Part shown: piece by piece, positions 24,831-34,076 of the stretch | Layout: each line of letters opens with the position of its first letter | Numbering within the stretch: position 1 is the first letter of the stretch | Assembly: GCA_937891975.1 (NCBI GenBank) | Contig: CALAUA010000013.1 | Coordinates: forward strand, 124,001-188,000 | DNA from: an uncultured Bacteroidales bacterium | GTDB lineage: Bacteria; Bacteroidota; Bacteroidia; Bacteroidales; Paludibacteraceae | DNA: 64,000 nt | Direction of reading: 5' to 3' | Program-made: the position numbers and the translations under genes | The notes under the pieces: model-generated | Told to the model about the DNA's origin: nothing | The model's database searches: none | The model's input: the letters and a program-made list of their open reading frames with translations, nothing else

Positions 24831-27389
24831 ATGATTGACAACGACAGAATTATTCCTGTAAAGATTGACGAGGAAATGCGAACCTCGTACATCGATTACT
24901 CGATGAGTGTGATTGTAGCCCGCGCATTGCCTGACGTGCGCGATGGCTTCAAGCCAGTACACCGCCGTGTGCTGTTTGGTATGAATGAGTTGGGCAACAC
25001 AAGTGACAAGCCAACCAAGAAATCCGCACGTATCGTGGGTGAGGTAATGGGTAAGTACCACCCTCACGGCGATAGCAGTATCTATGGCACGCTCGTGCGT
25101 ATGGCACAGCCATGGAACATGCGTAACGTGTTGGTGGACGGACAAGGTAACTTTGGTTCGATTGACGGCGACGGTGCAGCAGCAATGCGTTATACTGAAG
25201 CACGCCTCTCGAAACTCGCCGAAGAGATGCTTCGCGATATAGACAAAGATACCGTGGATATGCAACTGAACTTCGACGACTCGTTGCGCGAGCCAGTGGT
25301 TTTGCCATGTCGCTTCCCTAACCTGCTGGTGAACGGAGCAAGCGGTATCGCAGTAGGTATGGCAACGAACATGCCAACCCACAACTTGGGCGAGGTAATA
25401 GACGGTTGCGTGGCATACGTGAAGAACGCAGTAGAGCGCGTGGAGAATCCCGAAGTGGAGCCAATCACCGTGGCTGAACTTATGGAGCATATCAAGGCAC
25501 CTGACTTCCCAACAGGTGGTACTATCTACGGTTATCAAGGCGTGCGCGATGCATACGAGACAGGTCGCGGACGTATCATCATCCGCTCTAAAGCAGAGAT
25601 CGAGACCGAAGACAACGGTCGCGAGCGTATCGTGATTGGCGAGTTGCCATACGGTGTGGTGAAGTCTGACCTCGTGAAGAATATCGCTGACCTCGTAAAC
25701 GATAAGAAGATCGAAGGTATCTCTGGTATCAGCGATCAATCCAAACGCGATGTGCGTATCATTATCGAAATCAAACGCGATGCAAATGCACAAGTAGTGC
25801 TGAATAAACTCTACAAATATACTGCATTGCAATCCAGCTTCTCGGTGAACAGCATTGCGCTGGTGAAAGGTCGTCCACAACTCTTGAACCTCCACGACAT
25901 GGTGGCGAACTTCATCGAGCACCGTATGGAGGTAGTAGTACGTCGCACAAAGTTCGAACTCAAGAAAGCCGAAGAACGCGCGCATATATTAGAAGGATTG
26001 ATCATCGCCGTAGATAATATCGACGAGGTGGTGAAGATTATCCGCGCAAGCCGTACTCCTGCTGACGCACAAGCGAACTTGGAGGCACGCTTCAACTTGG
26101 ATAACTTGCAATCGAAAGCCATCGTGGATATGCGTCTATCGCAACTGACGGGCTTGCGTATTGATGAGTTGAAAGAGGAATATGCTAAGTTGCAAGAGTT
26201 GATTCAACACTTGAATGCGCTGCTCGCAAGCGAGGTGATGCGCTACGAAGTGATTGAGAACGAATTGGTTGAAATCAAAGAGAAGTATGCCGATGAGCGT
26301 CGTACACGTATCATCAAGATGGCTACCGAGTTCAACCCAGAGGATATGTATGCCGATGATGATATGGTCATCACTATCTCTCACTTGGGTTACATCAAAC
26401 GTACTCCATTGGCAGACTTCCGTCAGCAAGGTCGTGGTGGTATCGGTGCTAAGGCAGGTGCTGCTCGCGATGAAGACTTTATCGAATATGTGCACCAAGC
26501 TAATATGCACTCTACGATGATGTTCTTCACCGAGCAAGGTCGCCTCTATTGGACGAAGGTATATGAACTGCCAGAGGGCAACCGCCAGTCGAAGGGGCGT
26601 GCGTTGCAAAACATGATCAATATCCAAAAGGGCGACAAGGTCTGCGCGTTTATCCACGTGAAGAACCTCAATGATATGGAGTATGTACAAAATCATTATC
26701 TCATCTTCGCAACGAAGAATGGTTTGATGAAGAAGACTACTCTCGAATCCTACAGCCGTCCACGTGCCAATGGTATTATCGCGCTTGGCTTGCGTGAGGA
26801 TGACCGCCTAATTCGCGTGACCCTCACCGATGGCAATAGTCAAATGTTGGTGGCTTCCTACAACGGTAAAGTGGTTCGCTTCCCAGAAGACACCGTTCGC
26901 CCAATGGGTCGTACCGCAACAGGTGTGCGTGCTATCAAATTGGATGAAGATGGTAAGGATCGCGTGATTGGTATGATTTGCGTAGAGCAAGGTAGCAAAG
27001 ACTCTGTCCTCGTCATCTCTGAAAAGGGCTTTGGCAAGCGCACATTGCTTGACGATGAGAATGGCGAACCAATCTATCGTATCACCAACCGTGGCGGTAA
27101 GGGCGTGAAGACGATGAATATTACCGATAAGACGGGCAACCTGATAGGTCTTGAGGCTGTTAACGATGATATGGATCTCATGCTTATCACCAAGGCGGGT
27201 ACCGCTATCCGTATGGCAATGGATGCAATTAGTGTACTTGGTCGCGCTACACAAGGTGTGAAGCTTATTGAACTTCAAAAGCGCAACGATACGCTCATGT
27301 TCGGTTGCACCGTACCAAAAGAGGAGCAAGAGGAAGTGGCTGAATCCGAAGAAGTAACAACTGAAGAAACGACCACTACCGAAGAGTAA
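24831..27389 (+). CDS. gyrA: DNA gyrase subunit A
   Basis: GyrA is the cutting and rejoining subunit of gyrase, which introduces negative supercoils. The 852-residue protein has the winged-helix breakage-reunion domain with YHPHGDSSIYG (quinolone-determining region; Ser at the E. coli Ser83 position) and catalytic Tyr121 in AMRYTEARL, then a coiled-coil and C-gate (LSQLTGLRIDEL), and the C-terminal beta-pinwheel with the GyrA-box-like QGRGGIGAKA at about residue 535. The tail is acidic and Thr/Glu rich (EEVTTEETTTTEE). The residue at the E. coli Asp87 position is Gly. This position varies in the phylum, so it need not mean resistance. Confidence 0.97.
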   Translation: MIDNDRIIPVKIDEEMRTSYIDYSMSVIVARALPDVRDGFKPVHRRVLFGMNELGNTSDKPTKKSARIVGEVMGKYHPHGDSSIYGTLVRMAQPWNMRNVLVDGQGNFGSIDGDGAAAMRYTEARLSKLAEEMLRDIDKDTVDMQLNFDDSLREPVVLPCRFPNLLVNGASGIAVGMATNMPTHNLGEVIDGCVAYVKNAVERVENPEVEPITVAELMEHIKAPDFPTGGTIYGYQGVRDAYETGRGRIIIRSKAEIETEDNGRERIVIGELPYGVVKSDLVKNIADLVNDKKIEGISGISDQSKRDVRIIIEIKRDANAQVVLNKLYKYTALQSSFSVNSIALVKGRPQLLNLHDMVANFIEHRMEVVVRRTKFELKKAEERAHILEGLIIAVDNIDEVVKIIRASRTPADAQANLEARFNLDNLQSKAIVDMRLSQLTGLRIDELKEEYAKLQELIQHLNALLASEVMRYEVIENELVEIKEKYADERRTRIIKMATEFNPEDMYADDDMVITISHLGYIKRTPLADFRQQGRGGIGAKAGAARDEDFIEYVHQANMHSTMMFFTEQGRLYWTKVYELPEGNRQSKGRALQNMINIQKGDKVCAFIHVKNLNDMEYVQNHYLIFATKNGLMKKTTLESYSRPRANGIIALGLREDDRLIRVTLTDGNSQMLVASYNGKVVRFPEDTVRPMGRTATGVRAIKLDEDGKDRVIGMICVEQGSKDSVLVISEKGFGKRTLLDDENGEPIYRITNRGGKGVKTMNITDKTGNLIGLEAVNDDMDLMLITKAGTAIRMAMDAISVLGRATQGVKLIELQKRNDTLMFGCTVPKEEQEEVAESEEVTTEETTTTEE

Positions 27390-27393
27390 TATG

Positions 27394-27440
27394 AACCAAG
27401 CGCCAACGGCGCGTGAAACTTTGAAACTTTTTAAACTTTT
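27394..27440. repeat. Octamer-hairpin-octamer element before the TPR gene
   Basis: GCGCC/GGCGC hairpin (27400-27412) followed by TTGAAACT-type units, matching the gyrA leader element in flanks but not in stem sequence. Confidence 0.75.
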
Positions 27441-27447
27441 AATAAAT

Positions 27448-28698
27448 ATGAAAAAATCCATTTTTCTTGCAGCACTCGTGCTGATAAGCGCAGGCTGCTT
27501 CGCACAAAAAGCTAATGTAAGCAAAGCTCGTGGTTTGGCAGACGCAGAGACCCCAGATTATGCTGGTGCACGTGCTGCAATTGCGGAAGCATTGCAAAAT
27601 GAGGAAACCAAAGAGCAAGCAAACACGTGGTATGTAGCAGGATTTATTGGCTACAAAGAGTTTGAGACTGCAAACCTCAATCGTCAAATAGGTCGTAATA
27701 TCGATTTTGATCAATGGGGTGCTGCTGTGTATGAGTCAGTAGGTTACTGGGATAAGGCATATGAATTGGCTATGATTCCTACCTATGACAAGAAAGGTAG
27801 AGCAAAATACGATACACGTACACCAAAGAATATCTTGCCAAAATTACAAGAGTACTTTATGTATCAACCTATGATTATAGCAGGTTTCAACGCGTACGAG
27901 GCTAACAATCCTTCGTTGGCATATGATATGTTTATAAAGCATTGCAATATTCCAGACGCAAAAATCTTCCAAGATAATCCAGAGGAGGCTGCTAAATTAT
28001 TGCGTGATACCAGTTACTATACATGCCTCTACTATGCAGGTCGTTTTGCGTATGAAGCTGAACGTTATGAGGAAGCTATCGTTACTCTGGAGCGTATGAA
28101 CACTGAGCACGCTAATGCAAATGCTCTTCGCAAAGAGATTATCTTCGCTAACGAGTATATTTATCAAATTTATATTGAGCAAGGCGATACTGTAAAGGCT
28201 GTAGAGTCGATTAAGAAAAGTATTGACCTCTTCCCAGAGGAGCCATGGTTTATGCAAAACCTCATTAACCTATATATCAATTCAGGTCAAGAGGAAAAAG
28301 CAATTGAGTATTTGGATATTGCTATCAATCGTGAACCGAACGTAGGTCAATACTACAACTCAAAGGGTTCAATCTTAGCTCGTATTGGTCGTTTTGAGGA
28401 ATCTTTTGAAGTATTCTCAAAAGCAATTGAACTAGAGCCAAATAATGCTCTCTTCCTTGAGAGTTTAGGTTTTGCATATGTGGATTTGGGTAACAAACTC
28501 AATGATGATGCTGCATACCTGGATGCAAAAGCATATGCACAAGCAAAAGTAGAGATTGATAAGGCATTTAAGAATGCGCTTCCATACTTTGAGAAAGCAT
28601 ATGAGTTGGAGCCAGATAATTATGATTTCAAGCGCTCTTTGCGTTCGCTTTACTATCGTCTAGGTATGGATGATAAGTATCAAGCACTAGCTGACTAA
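27448..28698 (+). CDS. Exported tetratricopeptide repeat protein
   Basis: I place the start at ATG 27448 (MKKSIFLAALVLISAGCFAQ), giving a clean signal peptide; the longer frame reads through the repeat element. The mature chain of about 395 residues has TPR-like helical pairs, clearest at about residues 180-330 (YEEAIVTLERMN, AVESIKKSIDLFPEEPWF, EKAIEYLDIAINREPNVGQYYNSKGSI, FEESFEVFSKAIELEPNNALF) and near the C-terminus (ALPYFEKAYELEPDNYDFK). TPRs mediate protein-protein contacts; no enzyme domain is seen. Its stop overlaps the ruvX start by one base (TAATG). Confidence 0.88.
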   Translation: MKKSIFLAALVLISAGCFAQKANVSKARGLADAETPDYAGARAAIAEALQNEETKEQANTWYVAGFIGYKEFETANLNRQIGRNIDFDQWGAAVYESVGYWDKAYELAMIPTYDKKGRAKYDTRTPKNILPKLQEYFMYQPMIIAGFNAYEANNPSLAYDMFIKHCNIPDAKIFQDNPEEAAKLLRDTSYYTCLYYAGRFAYEAERYEEAIVTLERMNTEHANANALRKEIIFANEYIYQIYIEQGDTVKAVESIKKSIDLFPEEPWFMQNLINLYINSGQEEKAIEYLDIAINREPNVGQYYNSKGSILARIGRFEESFEVFSKAIELEPNNALFLESLGFAYVDLGNKLNDDAAYLDAKAYAQAKVEIDKAFKNALPYFEKAYELEPDNYDFKRSLRSLYYRLGMDDKYQALAD

Positions 28699-29111
28699 TG
28701 GGACGAATACTTGCGATAGATTTTGGTCGCAAACGCACAGGATTAGCCGTTACGGATATGCTCCGTATAACGGCTAATCCGCTTGTTACAATCCCCACTC
28801 ATACGTTAGAAGCGTGGTTGACTAATTACTTCGCCAAAGAGCAAGTAGATGAAGTGGTGATAGGACATCCGTATCAGATGAACGGAGAAGATTCTGAATC
28901 AATGCAGTATATCCAACCATTCATCAATCGCTTTCGCAAAGTGTTTCCTAATATGCCTTTGAAGGAATACGATGAGCGTTTCACTTCGGTGATTGCCCAC
29001 CAAGCCATGATTACGGGCGGAATGAAGAAAAGCCAACGTCAAGACAAAGCGGTGGTAGATAAATTGGCTGCATGCATCATTCTTGAAGGCTATTTGGATA
29101 GTATTCGTTAA
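28698..29111 (+). CDS. ruvX: YqgF/RuvX family putative Holliday junction resolvase
   Basis: This 137-residue protein of the RNase H-like YqgF family is implicated in Holliday junction resolution or 16S rRNA 5' end processing. Motifs seen are ILAIDFGRKRTGLAVTD at the N-terminus (first catalytic Asp), VDEVVIGHPYQMNGEDSE (second acidic site region) and YDERFTSVIAHQAM, with DKAVVDKLAACIILEGYLDS at the C-terminus. Length is typical. It is translationally coupled to the TPR gene and followed by the CoA transferase. Confidence 0.93.
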   Translation: MGRILAIDFGRKRTGLAVTDMLRITANPLVTIPTHTLEAWLTNYFAKEQVDEVVIGHPYQMNGEDSESMQYIQPFINRFRKVFPNMPLKEYDERFTSVIAHQAMITGGMKKSQRQDKAVVDKLAACIILEGYLDSIR

Positions 29112-29139
29112 TAATATAACCGTTATAATACTCAACACC

Positions 29140-30432
29140 ATGAATTATCTCTCACCTTTAGAGGCTGTTCGCCTAGTAAAATCAGGCGATACTATTGTAG
29201 TACAAGGTTCTACTTCTATACCAATGGTATTATTGCGTGCGCTAACAGAGCGTGCCAATGAATTGCGTAATGTAACCATTATTTCTGGTTTTGGAGTACA
29301 TCCCGAAGAAGCACCATATGCAAAACGTGAATTAATGGACTCGTTTCGAGCGGTGAATATCTTTGTACCGAATAATCTCCGTCGAGCAATGCGTGAGGGG
29401 GTGGCAGATACAATCCCATGTTTTTTGGGTGAGGTTCCTAGTTTGTTTCGTAGCGGACAAGTACCTGTGGATGTGGCGTTTCTAAACGTGAGTGAGCCAG
29501 ATGAAGAAGGATATTGTTCATATGGTATATCTGCCGATATCGCTTTTTCTGGTGCGGAATGTGCGAAGACGGTTATTGCTCAGGTGAATAAATATATGCC
29601 TCGCACTTTCGGTGACCCCGTGATACATGTGAGTCAAATTGCAGCAATGTGTCGTGGTGATGAACCCTTAATAGAGGTTCCAACACCCATACCATCTAAA
29701 ATGGAAACACGCATAGGAAACTTTATCGCTAATGAAATACCTGATGGTGCTACTTTGCAAATAGGAGTAGGTGGTATTCCTAATGCTGTGATTAATGCTT
29801 TGAGTGGACATCAGCATTTGGGTTTGCATACTGAGGCTATTACCGATGGTGTGTTACCTCTGATAGAAAAGGGTATTATAGATAATTCGATGAAGAAGAT
29901 ATATCCTGGTAAATCTTTGGGTAGTTTGGTATTGGGATCGAAACATTTGTACGAATACATGGATAATAATCCAGATTTCGTCATTCGCGATGTAGCATTT
30001 ACTAATGATCCACAAAATATCCGTCAAAATCCTAAAGCAATGGCGATAAATTCAGCTATAGAGGTGGATCTTACAGGACAGATTTGTGCGGACTCAATTG
30101 GAGAAACAATTATTTCTGGTGTGGGTGGACAGCATGATTTTATGTATGGTGCTTCACTCTCGGAAGGTGGAAAATGCTTCATTGCACTCCCAAGTATGAC
30201 GAGCAAAGGACAATCAAAGATTGTTGCTAATTTGGCTCCTGGTGCTGGTGTGGTGACTACACGCTTTCAGGCACAGTATATAGCGACTGAACATGGAATA
30301 GTATATCTGCGCAACTTGCCGTTGGCGGAGCGCGCTAAAGCATTGATTAGCATTGCAGATCCTTCTGTGAGAGAGGATTTGGAACGTGCCGCAGTACAGC
30401 GATTTGGCATAGGTTTCCTTCGGTTGAAGTAG
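29140..30432 (+). CDS. Acetyl-CoA hydrolase/transferase family protein (4-hydroxybutyrate-type CoA transferase)
   Basis: The start at 29140 (MNYLSPLEAVRLVKSGDTIVVQGSTS) gives 430 residues, normal for this family. The enzyme would move CoA between acetyl-CoA and another carboxylate, for example butyrate, 4-hydroxybutyrate, propionate or succinate. Features are GATLQIGVGGIPNAV at about residue 205, LHTEAITDGVLPL containing the likely catalytic Glu at about 230, and VGGQHDFMYGASLSEGGKCFIALPSM in the C-terminal lobe. In a propionate-forming anaerobe it could release propionate or acetate; specificity cannot be read from sequence. Confidence 0.9.
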   Translation: MNYLSPLEAVRLVKSGDTIVVQGSTSIPMVLLRALTERANELRNVTIISGFGVHPEEAPYAKRELMDSFRAVNIFVPNNLRRAMREGVADTIPCFLGEVPSLFRSGQVPVDVAFLNVSEPDEEGYCSYGISADIAFSGAECAKTVIAQVNKYMPRTFGDPVIHVSQIAAMCRGDEPLIEVPTPIPSKMETRIGNFIANEIPDGATLQIGVGGIPNAVINALSGHQHLGLHTEAITDGVLPLIEKGIIDNSMKKIYPGKSLGSLVLGSKHLYEYMDNNPDFVIRDVAFTNDPQNIRQNPKAMAINSAIEVDLTGQICADSIGETIISGVGGQHDFMYGASLSEGGKCFIALPSMTSKGQSKIVANLAPGAGVVTTRFQAQYIATEHGIVYLRNLPLAERAKALISIADPSVREDLERAAVQRFGIGFLRLK

Positions 30433-30516
30433 ATAAATCATAGGTGTATCGTATGGTAATAGTGCGGTGTGAGAAAGAGAATAGAATGATATTTCAAAAT
30501 AATTTTTGCAAAATAT

Positions 30517-30548
30517 TTTGCGTATTTGCGATTTTTGTAGTAACTTTG
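30517..30548 (+). promoter_or_regulatory. Promoter of the amidase-mce operon
   Basis: TTTG at 30517-30520 and TAACTTTG at 30541-30548, 20 bp apart. The predicted transcription start lies just before the candidate ATGs at 30569 and 30584. Confidence 0.7.
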
Positions 30549-30583
30549 CAGAAGATTTGGTAAATAATATGTTTTGTTTGAAA

Positions 30584-31324
30584 ATGAATAAGGTTTTACG
30601 TACGGTCATACTTGTGTTTTGCTCATTATCGTTGATGTCATTTACTGTGGTGATAGATGCAGGACATGGTGGTGACGATGCTGGTGCAATAGGATTGGTA
30701 AAAGGTTTGAAAGAGAAAGACCTGAACTTGAATGTTGCGAAACAATTGGCTAGCAAAATACGGGAAGCCTATCCTGAAGTAAAGGTGGTTTTAACACGTG
30801 AAACAGATGTGTTCTTGCCTCTGCAACAGCGTGCAGATATTGCCAATAAGAATCATGCAGATTTGTTTATAAGTATTCATACCAATGCTGCAGAGAATCG
30901 TAAGGCACAAGGTGCGGAAACGTTTATCTTAGGTACTGATCGCATGGAAGACAATTTGGATGTGGCTATGCGTGAGAATGCGGTGATGAAGTTAGAAGCG
31001 GATCAGACTGTATATCAAGGTTTTGATCCTAATTCTATAGAGAGTTATATCATCTTTGAATTGATGCAAAACCAATATATGGATAATAGTTTGGTATTTG
31101 CGGAACTGGTTCAAAATCAGTTTGTTGGTACTTTGCAACGTGCAAATCGTGGTGTACGTCAAGCAGCTTTTTGGGTGTTGCTAAAATCAGCATGTCCAAG
31201 TGTGCTTGTAGAAATGGGATTTATTAGCAATGCAGAAGAAGAAAAATGGCTAGCTAGCGAAGAGGGTAAAAAAGGAATTGTTAACGGCATTTTTAATGCC
31301 TTTGAAAAATATTATAAAAAATGA
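30584..31324 (+). CDS. N-acetylmuramoyl-L-alanine amidase
   Basis: Amidase_3 family zinc enzyme that cuts the amide bond between MurNAc and the peptide stem of peptidoglycan. With the start at 30584 it has 246 residues and a signal peptide MNKVLRTVILVFCSLSLMSF; ATG 30569 is an alternative. The zinc ligands and catalytic sites are in TVVIDAGHGGDDAGAIG, EKDLNLNVAKQLASKI, ADLFISIHTNAA and CPSVLVEMGFISNAEEEKWL. There is no AMIN or SPOR domain. Its stop overlaps the mce gene by 4 bp (ATGA). This amidase plus MlaD-like arrangement appears conserved in Bacteroidota, from memory. Confidence 0.92.
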   Translation: MNKVLRTVILVFCSLSLMSFTVVIDAGHGGDDAGAIGLVKGLKEKDLNLNVAKQLASKIREAYPEVKVVLTRETDVFLPLQQRADIANKNHADLFISIHTNAAENRKAQGAETFILGTDRMEDNLDVAMRENAVMKLEADQTVYQGFDPNSIESYIIFELMQNQYMDNSLVFAELVQNQFVGTLQRANRGVRQAAFWVLLKSACPSVLVEMGFISNAEEEKWLASEEGKKGIVNGIFNAFEKYYKK

Positions 31325-32217
31325 AGTACTCAAGAGAATTAAAAGTGGGAGCACTAGCAGTAGTATGTGCAGTGATATTGTATTTTGGCTTTAACTTTCT
31401 TAAAGGTATAAATATTTTCTCCCCAACGCATTGCTATTATGGCATGTTTGAAAAAAGCAACGGATTGACCGAACAAGCACCTGTGTATATTTTAGGACAT
31501 AAAGTTGGGCTGGTAGAGACTGTGACATATGATTTCACTCAAACGCCTGCATTTGTGGTAGGTGTGAATATAGATAAAGCAATTGTATTGCCTCGTGGAA
31601 CAGAGATGGCGCTAGTTGCTGATGGATTATTGGGTGGAGCTGCTATCGAATTGAAGTTGCCTAATATGCCTAATAGAGCTATGCCATATCAACGAGGCGA
31701 CACTTTACCTACGGCTATAGTACCAGGATTGGTTGATAATCTGCAAACAGGTGTGCTCGCTCATTTGGATAGTTTGCTTATAGAGGCCAACTTGTTGGTG
31801 GCTACACTTAATAGTGAACTAGGAGAGGGTAATCTGCATAGTAGTTTGAAGCATATTGAGCAACTGACGGCAGACTTGCAAGTGAGTGGAAAGGATATAC
31901 GACAATTGACGCACAATCAGTTGCCCGAACTGATGAGCAAAGTAGATACAACATTATCAGACTTGCAAACGGTGATGACAGCAGTACGTAAAGCAGAGAT
32001 AGAGAATACTATTGCTGATCTCAATAAGGCTATCCAATCAGTAAACGAAGCATTAGATTCTGAAGATGGCACATTGGGGCTTTTGCTGAATGATAAGACC
32101 CTTTATGATAACTTGAATACGGCTTTAAAAGATCTAGATAACGTAGTTGTCAATGTGGACTCTGTAGTGATGTCAATAAAGGCAAGACCATTTATTCGAA
32201 AGAAATTGCCAAAGTAG
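31321..32217 (+). CDS. MCE/MlaD domain protein
   Basis: The 298-residue protein has one N-terminal membrane helix (about residues 8-27), an MCE domain at about 35-115 (YYGMFEKSNGLTEQAPVYILGHKVGLVETV...GTEMALVADGLLGGAAIELKL) and a long helical C-terminal region with heptad-like spacing (residues 150-270). MCE proteins form channels or shuttles for phospholipids between inner and outer membranes as part of Mla-type systems. No ATPase or permease gene is next to it here, so partners must be elsewhere. It overlaps the amidase by 4 bp. Confidence 0.88.
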   Translation: MKYSRELKVGALAVVCAVILYFGFNFLKGINIFSPTHCYYGMFEKSNGLTEQAPVYILGHKVGLVETVTYDFTQTPAFVVGVNIDKAIVLPRGTEMALVADGLLGGAAIELKLPNMPNRAMPYQRGDTLPTAIVPGLVDNLQTGVLAHLDSLLIEANLLVATLNSELGEGNLHSSLKHIEQLTADLQVSGKDIRQLTHNQLPELMSKVDTTLSDLQTVMTAVRKAEIENTIADLNKAIQSVNEALDSEDGTLGLLLNDKTLYDNLNTALKDLDNVVVNVDSVVMSIKARPFIRKKLPK

Positions 32218-32552
32218 TTATTTTTCGATTGTCTAATTTTATGTTTTCGTTGAAAAAATTCCTATTTATTTGATAATCAAATGGATTATGTTTTTTTTGT
32301 GAAACGTATTGCGTGGAACAAAATTAACGATAGTGTGTGATTTTCAGATAGTTATGTAAATGGGTACTACATAACTAGAAGAAAATCAGTTTAAAATAGT
32401 TAACTACTTGAAATATTGGTAGATACCATTGAGTGGATGAAATCATAAAAGGGTCTATTTTTTTATATCGAAAAAAAGCAGTACCTTTGCACCCGGATTC
32501 GTGAAAAACACGTTTTTTCACTATTTGATACTGATATTTTTTATACGCAGCA
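32218..32552. other. Region upstream of dnaA
   Basis: These 335 bp are A+T rich and have no gene. They hold a perfect 10-bp inverted repeat (32349-32377) and a -7 box TACCTTTG at 32482-32489 for dnaA, though no good -33 TTG is seen. I found no cluster of consensus DnaA boxes, so I do not call an origin here. Confidence 0.55.
32349..32377. promoter_or_regulatory. Inverted repeat upstream of dnaA
   Basis: TAGTTATGTA and its exact reverse complement TACATAACTA are separated by 9 bp. The size and spacing suit a dimeric DNA-binding protein; no T-tract follows, so it is unlikely to be a terminator. Confidence 0.5.
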
Positions 32553-33920
32553 ATGCAAGACAATGTAAACATATTGTGGGCTGAGTGTCAACAGGTCCTC
32601 AGGGATAACTTGCCTCAGAGTGCATACCAAACATGGTTTGCACCTGTAGTAGCTATCCAATGGGAGCATAATGTGCTAGTGTTGCAAGTGAAGAGTCAGT
32701 TTGTAGTAGAATACATAGAAGAGAACTACTTAGATATTCTCTCGCGCGTATTAAGAAAGGTATTTGGTCCGCAAGTGCAACTGGAATATCGTATATTGAT
32801 GGCTGGTAGTAGCATTGATGTACCAAGCGAATCTATTCATCAAGTAGTTAATTCGCCTAAGGTTGCAGCCCAATCAGCTAATATGGCTGTCGAAGCTTGG
32901 GATAGTCAGTTGAGCGAGAATTATACGTTCGATAATTTTATTAAGGGTGAACCCAACAAGTTGGCACGTGCTGCTGCTGTTGAGATAGCAAAGAATCCTG
33001 GTAAAACGATTTTTAACCCATTATTCTTGTTTGGAGGTAGTGGAGTAGGTAAAACTCACTTGGCCAATGCTATTGGAAATGAGGTATGCCGATTGAATCC
33101 TACTGCACGAGTATTGTATGTGACTGCAAATACGTTCAAATTGCAGTTTCAAGATGCGGTAAATCATAACCGTGTACCTGATTTCTTGATGTTCTATCAG
33201 TCGGTGGATGTACTGATTGTAGATGATATACAATATTTTTCAGACTTAAAGGGAACACAAGATACATTCTTCCAGATATTCAATCATTTACAGCAGAGTC
33301 ATAAACAATTGATTTTGACATCTGATCGTAGTCCGATGGAGCTTCGTGGCGTGCAAGATCGCCTATTATCACGTTTCAAATGGGGATTAGCAGCAGAGAT
33401 TACTCGCCCAGACTATCAATTGCGTCATGATATATTGCTCTATCGTATCCGCAGAGATGGTGTAAAATTAAGCGATGAGATTGTAAACTATATTGCAACG
33501 AATGTAACGGACAATATCCGTGATTTGGAGGGTGTTTTGGCAAGTTTGTTAGCATATTCGACTTTGACTGACAGTCCTATTGATATGACGTTGACTCAAA
33601 CTGTTGTAGGGCGTTTGGTAGCATTACATCCAAAGTCATATGACGCAAAGGAGATTATTAATACCGTATGCCAACAAATGAATGTGAATGAAAAGATTAT
33701 TACCGCTCGTACGCGTCAACGCGATGCAGTAAGAGTCCGTAATGTTGTGATGTTCTTGATAAAGAAATATACAGATTTGTCATTGTCACAGATAGGTGCA
33801 TATGTACATCGTGATCATGCTACTGTTGCACACTCTTTGAACTCTATGGAAGAGCAGATGAGTTATGATGCTGTGTTGCGTCAAGAGGTGGCTACAATAG
33901 AGCGTGCATTAGGCAGATAA
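32553..33920 (+). CDS. dnaA: Chromosomal replication initiator DnaA
   Basis: DnaA binds the origin and opens it for replication. The 455-residue protein has the N-terminal DnaB-interaction domain (LWAECQQVLRDNLPQSAYQTWFAPV), a short linker, the AAA+ domain with YTFDNFIKGEPNKLA, Walker A LFGGSGVGKTHLANAIGN at about residues 158-175, Walker B VLIVDDIQYF at about 222-231 and the sensor region LTSDRSP, then the C-terminal helix-turn-helix with signature YVHRDHATVAHSLNSM. Length is normal. It stands alone, not next to dnaN, followed by its own terminator. Confidence 0.98.
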   Translation: MQDNVNILWAECQQVLRDNLPQSAYQTWFAPVVAIQWEHNVLVLQVKSQFVVEYIEENYLDILSRVLRKVFGPQVQLEYRILMAGSSIDVPSESIHQVVNSPKVAAQSANMAVEAWDSQLSENYTFDNFIKGEPNKLARAAAVEIAKNPGKTIFNPLFLFGGSGVGKTHLANAIGNEVCRLNPTARVLYVTANTFKLQFQDAVNHNRVPDFLMFYQSVDVLIVDDIQYFSDLKGTQDTFFQIFNHLQQSHKQLILTSDRSPMELRGVQDRLLSRFKWGLAAEITRPDYQLRHDILLYRIRRDGVKLSDEIVNYIATNVTDNIRDLEGVLASLLAYSTLTDSPIDMTLTQTVVGRLVALHPKSYDAKEIINTVCQQMNVNEKIITARTRQRDAVRVRNVVMFLIKKYTDLSLSQIGAYVHRDHATVAHSLNSMEEQMSYDAVLRQEVATIERALGR

Positions 33921-33956
33921 CTTATATTAATAAGATATACTTTTTTTCAAAACGAG

Positions 33957-33989
33957 CACTCTTACACAGACTGTGTAAGAGTGTTTTTT
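33957..33989 (+). terminator. Terminator of dnaA
   Basis: CACTCTTACACA / TGTGTAAGAGTG inverted repeat followed by TTTTTT. Confidence 0.92.
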
Positions 33990-34007
33990 GATATTTTATC
34001 AAAAATA

Positions 34008-34039
34008 TTTGTTTACGTGCGAAAAAAAGTGTAACTTTG
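34008..34039 (+). promoter_or_regulatory. Promoter of the endonuclease-nadA operon
   Basis: TTTG at 34008-34011 and TAACTTTG at 34032-34039 with 20-bp spacing, 37 bp before the ATG. Confidence 0.7.
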
Positions 34040-34076
34040 CACGCTAAATTGAAAAAACTTTAATATTGGTAATATT

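Noticed and set aside
24911..25110. GyrA Gly at the E. coli Asp87 position as a quinolone-resistance change
   Set aside because: Ser is present at the main position and the Asp87 position differs among Bacteroidota, so the residue alone says nothing about resistance.
24789..25985. Minus-strand ORF of 398 codons opposite gyrA
   Set aside because: It is the mirror of gyrA coding sequence and its His/Cys/Val-rich composition is typical of an antisense shadow.
32218..32552. Replication origin upstream of dnaA
   Set aside because: I see no cluster of TTATCCACA-like DnaA boxes or typical unwinding repeats, and gene directions do not switch here. GC-skew over the genome would be needed.
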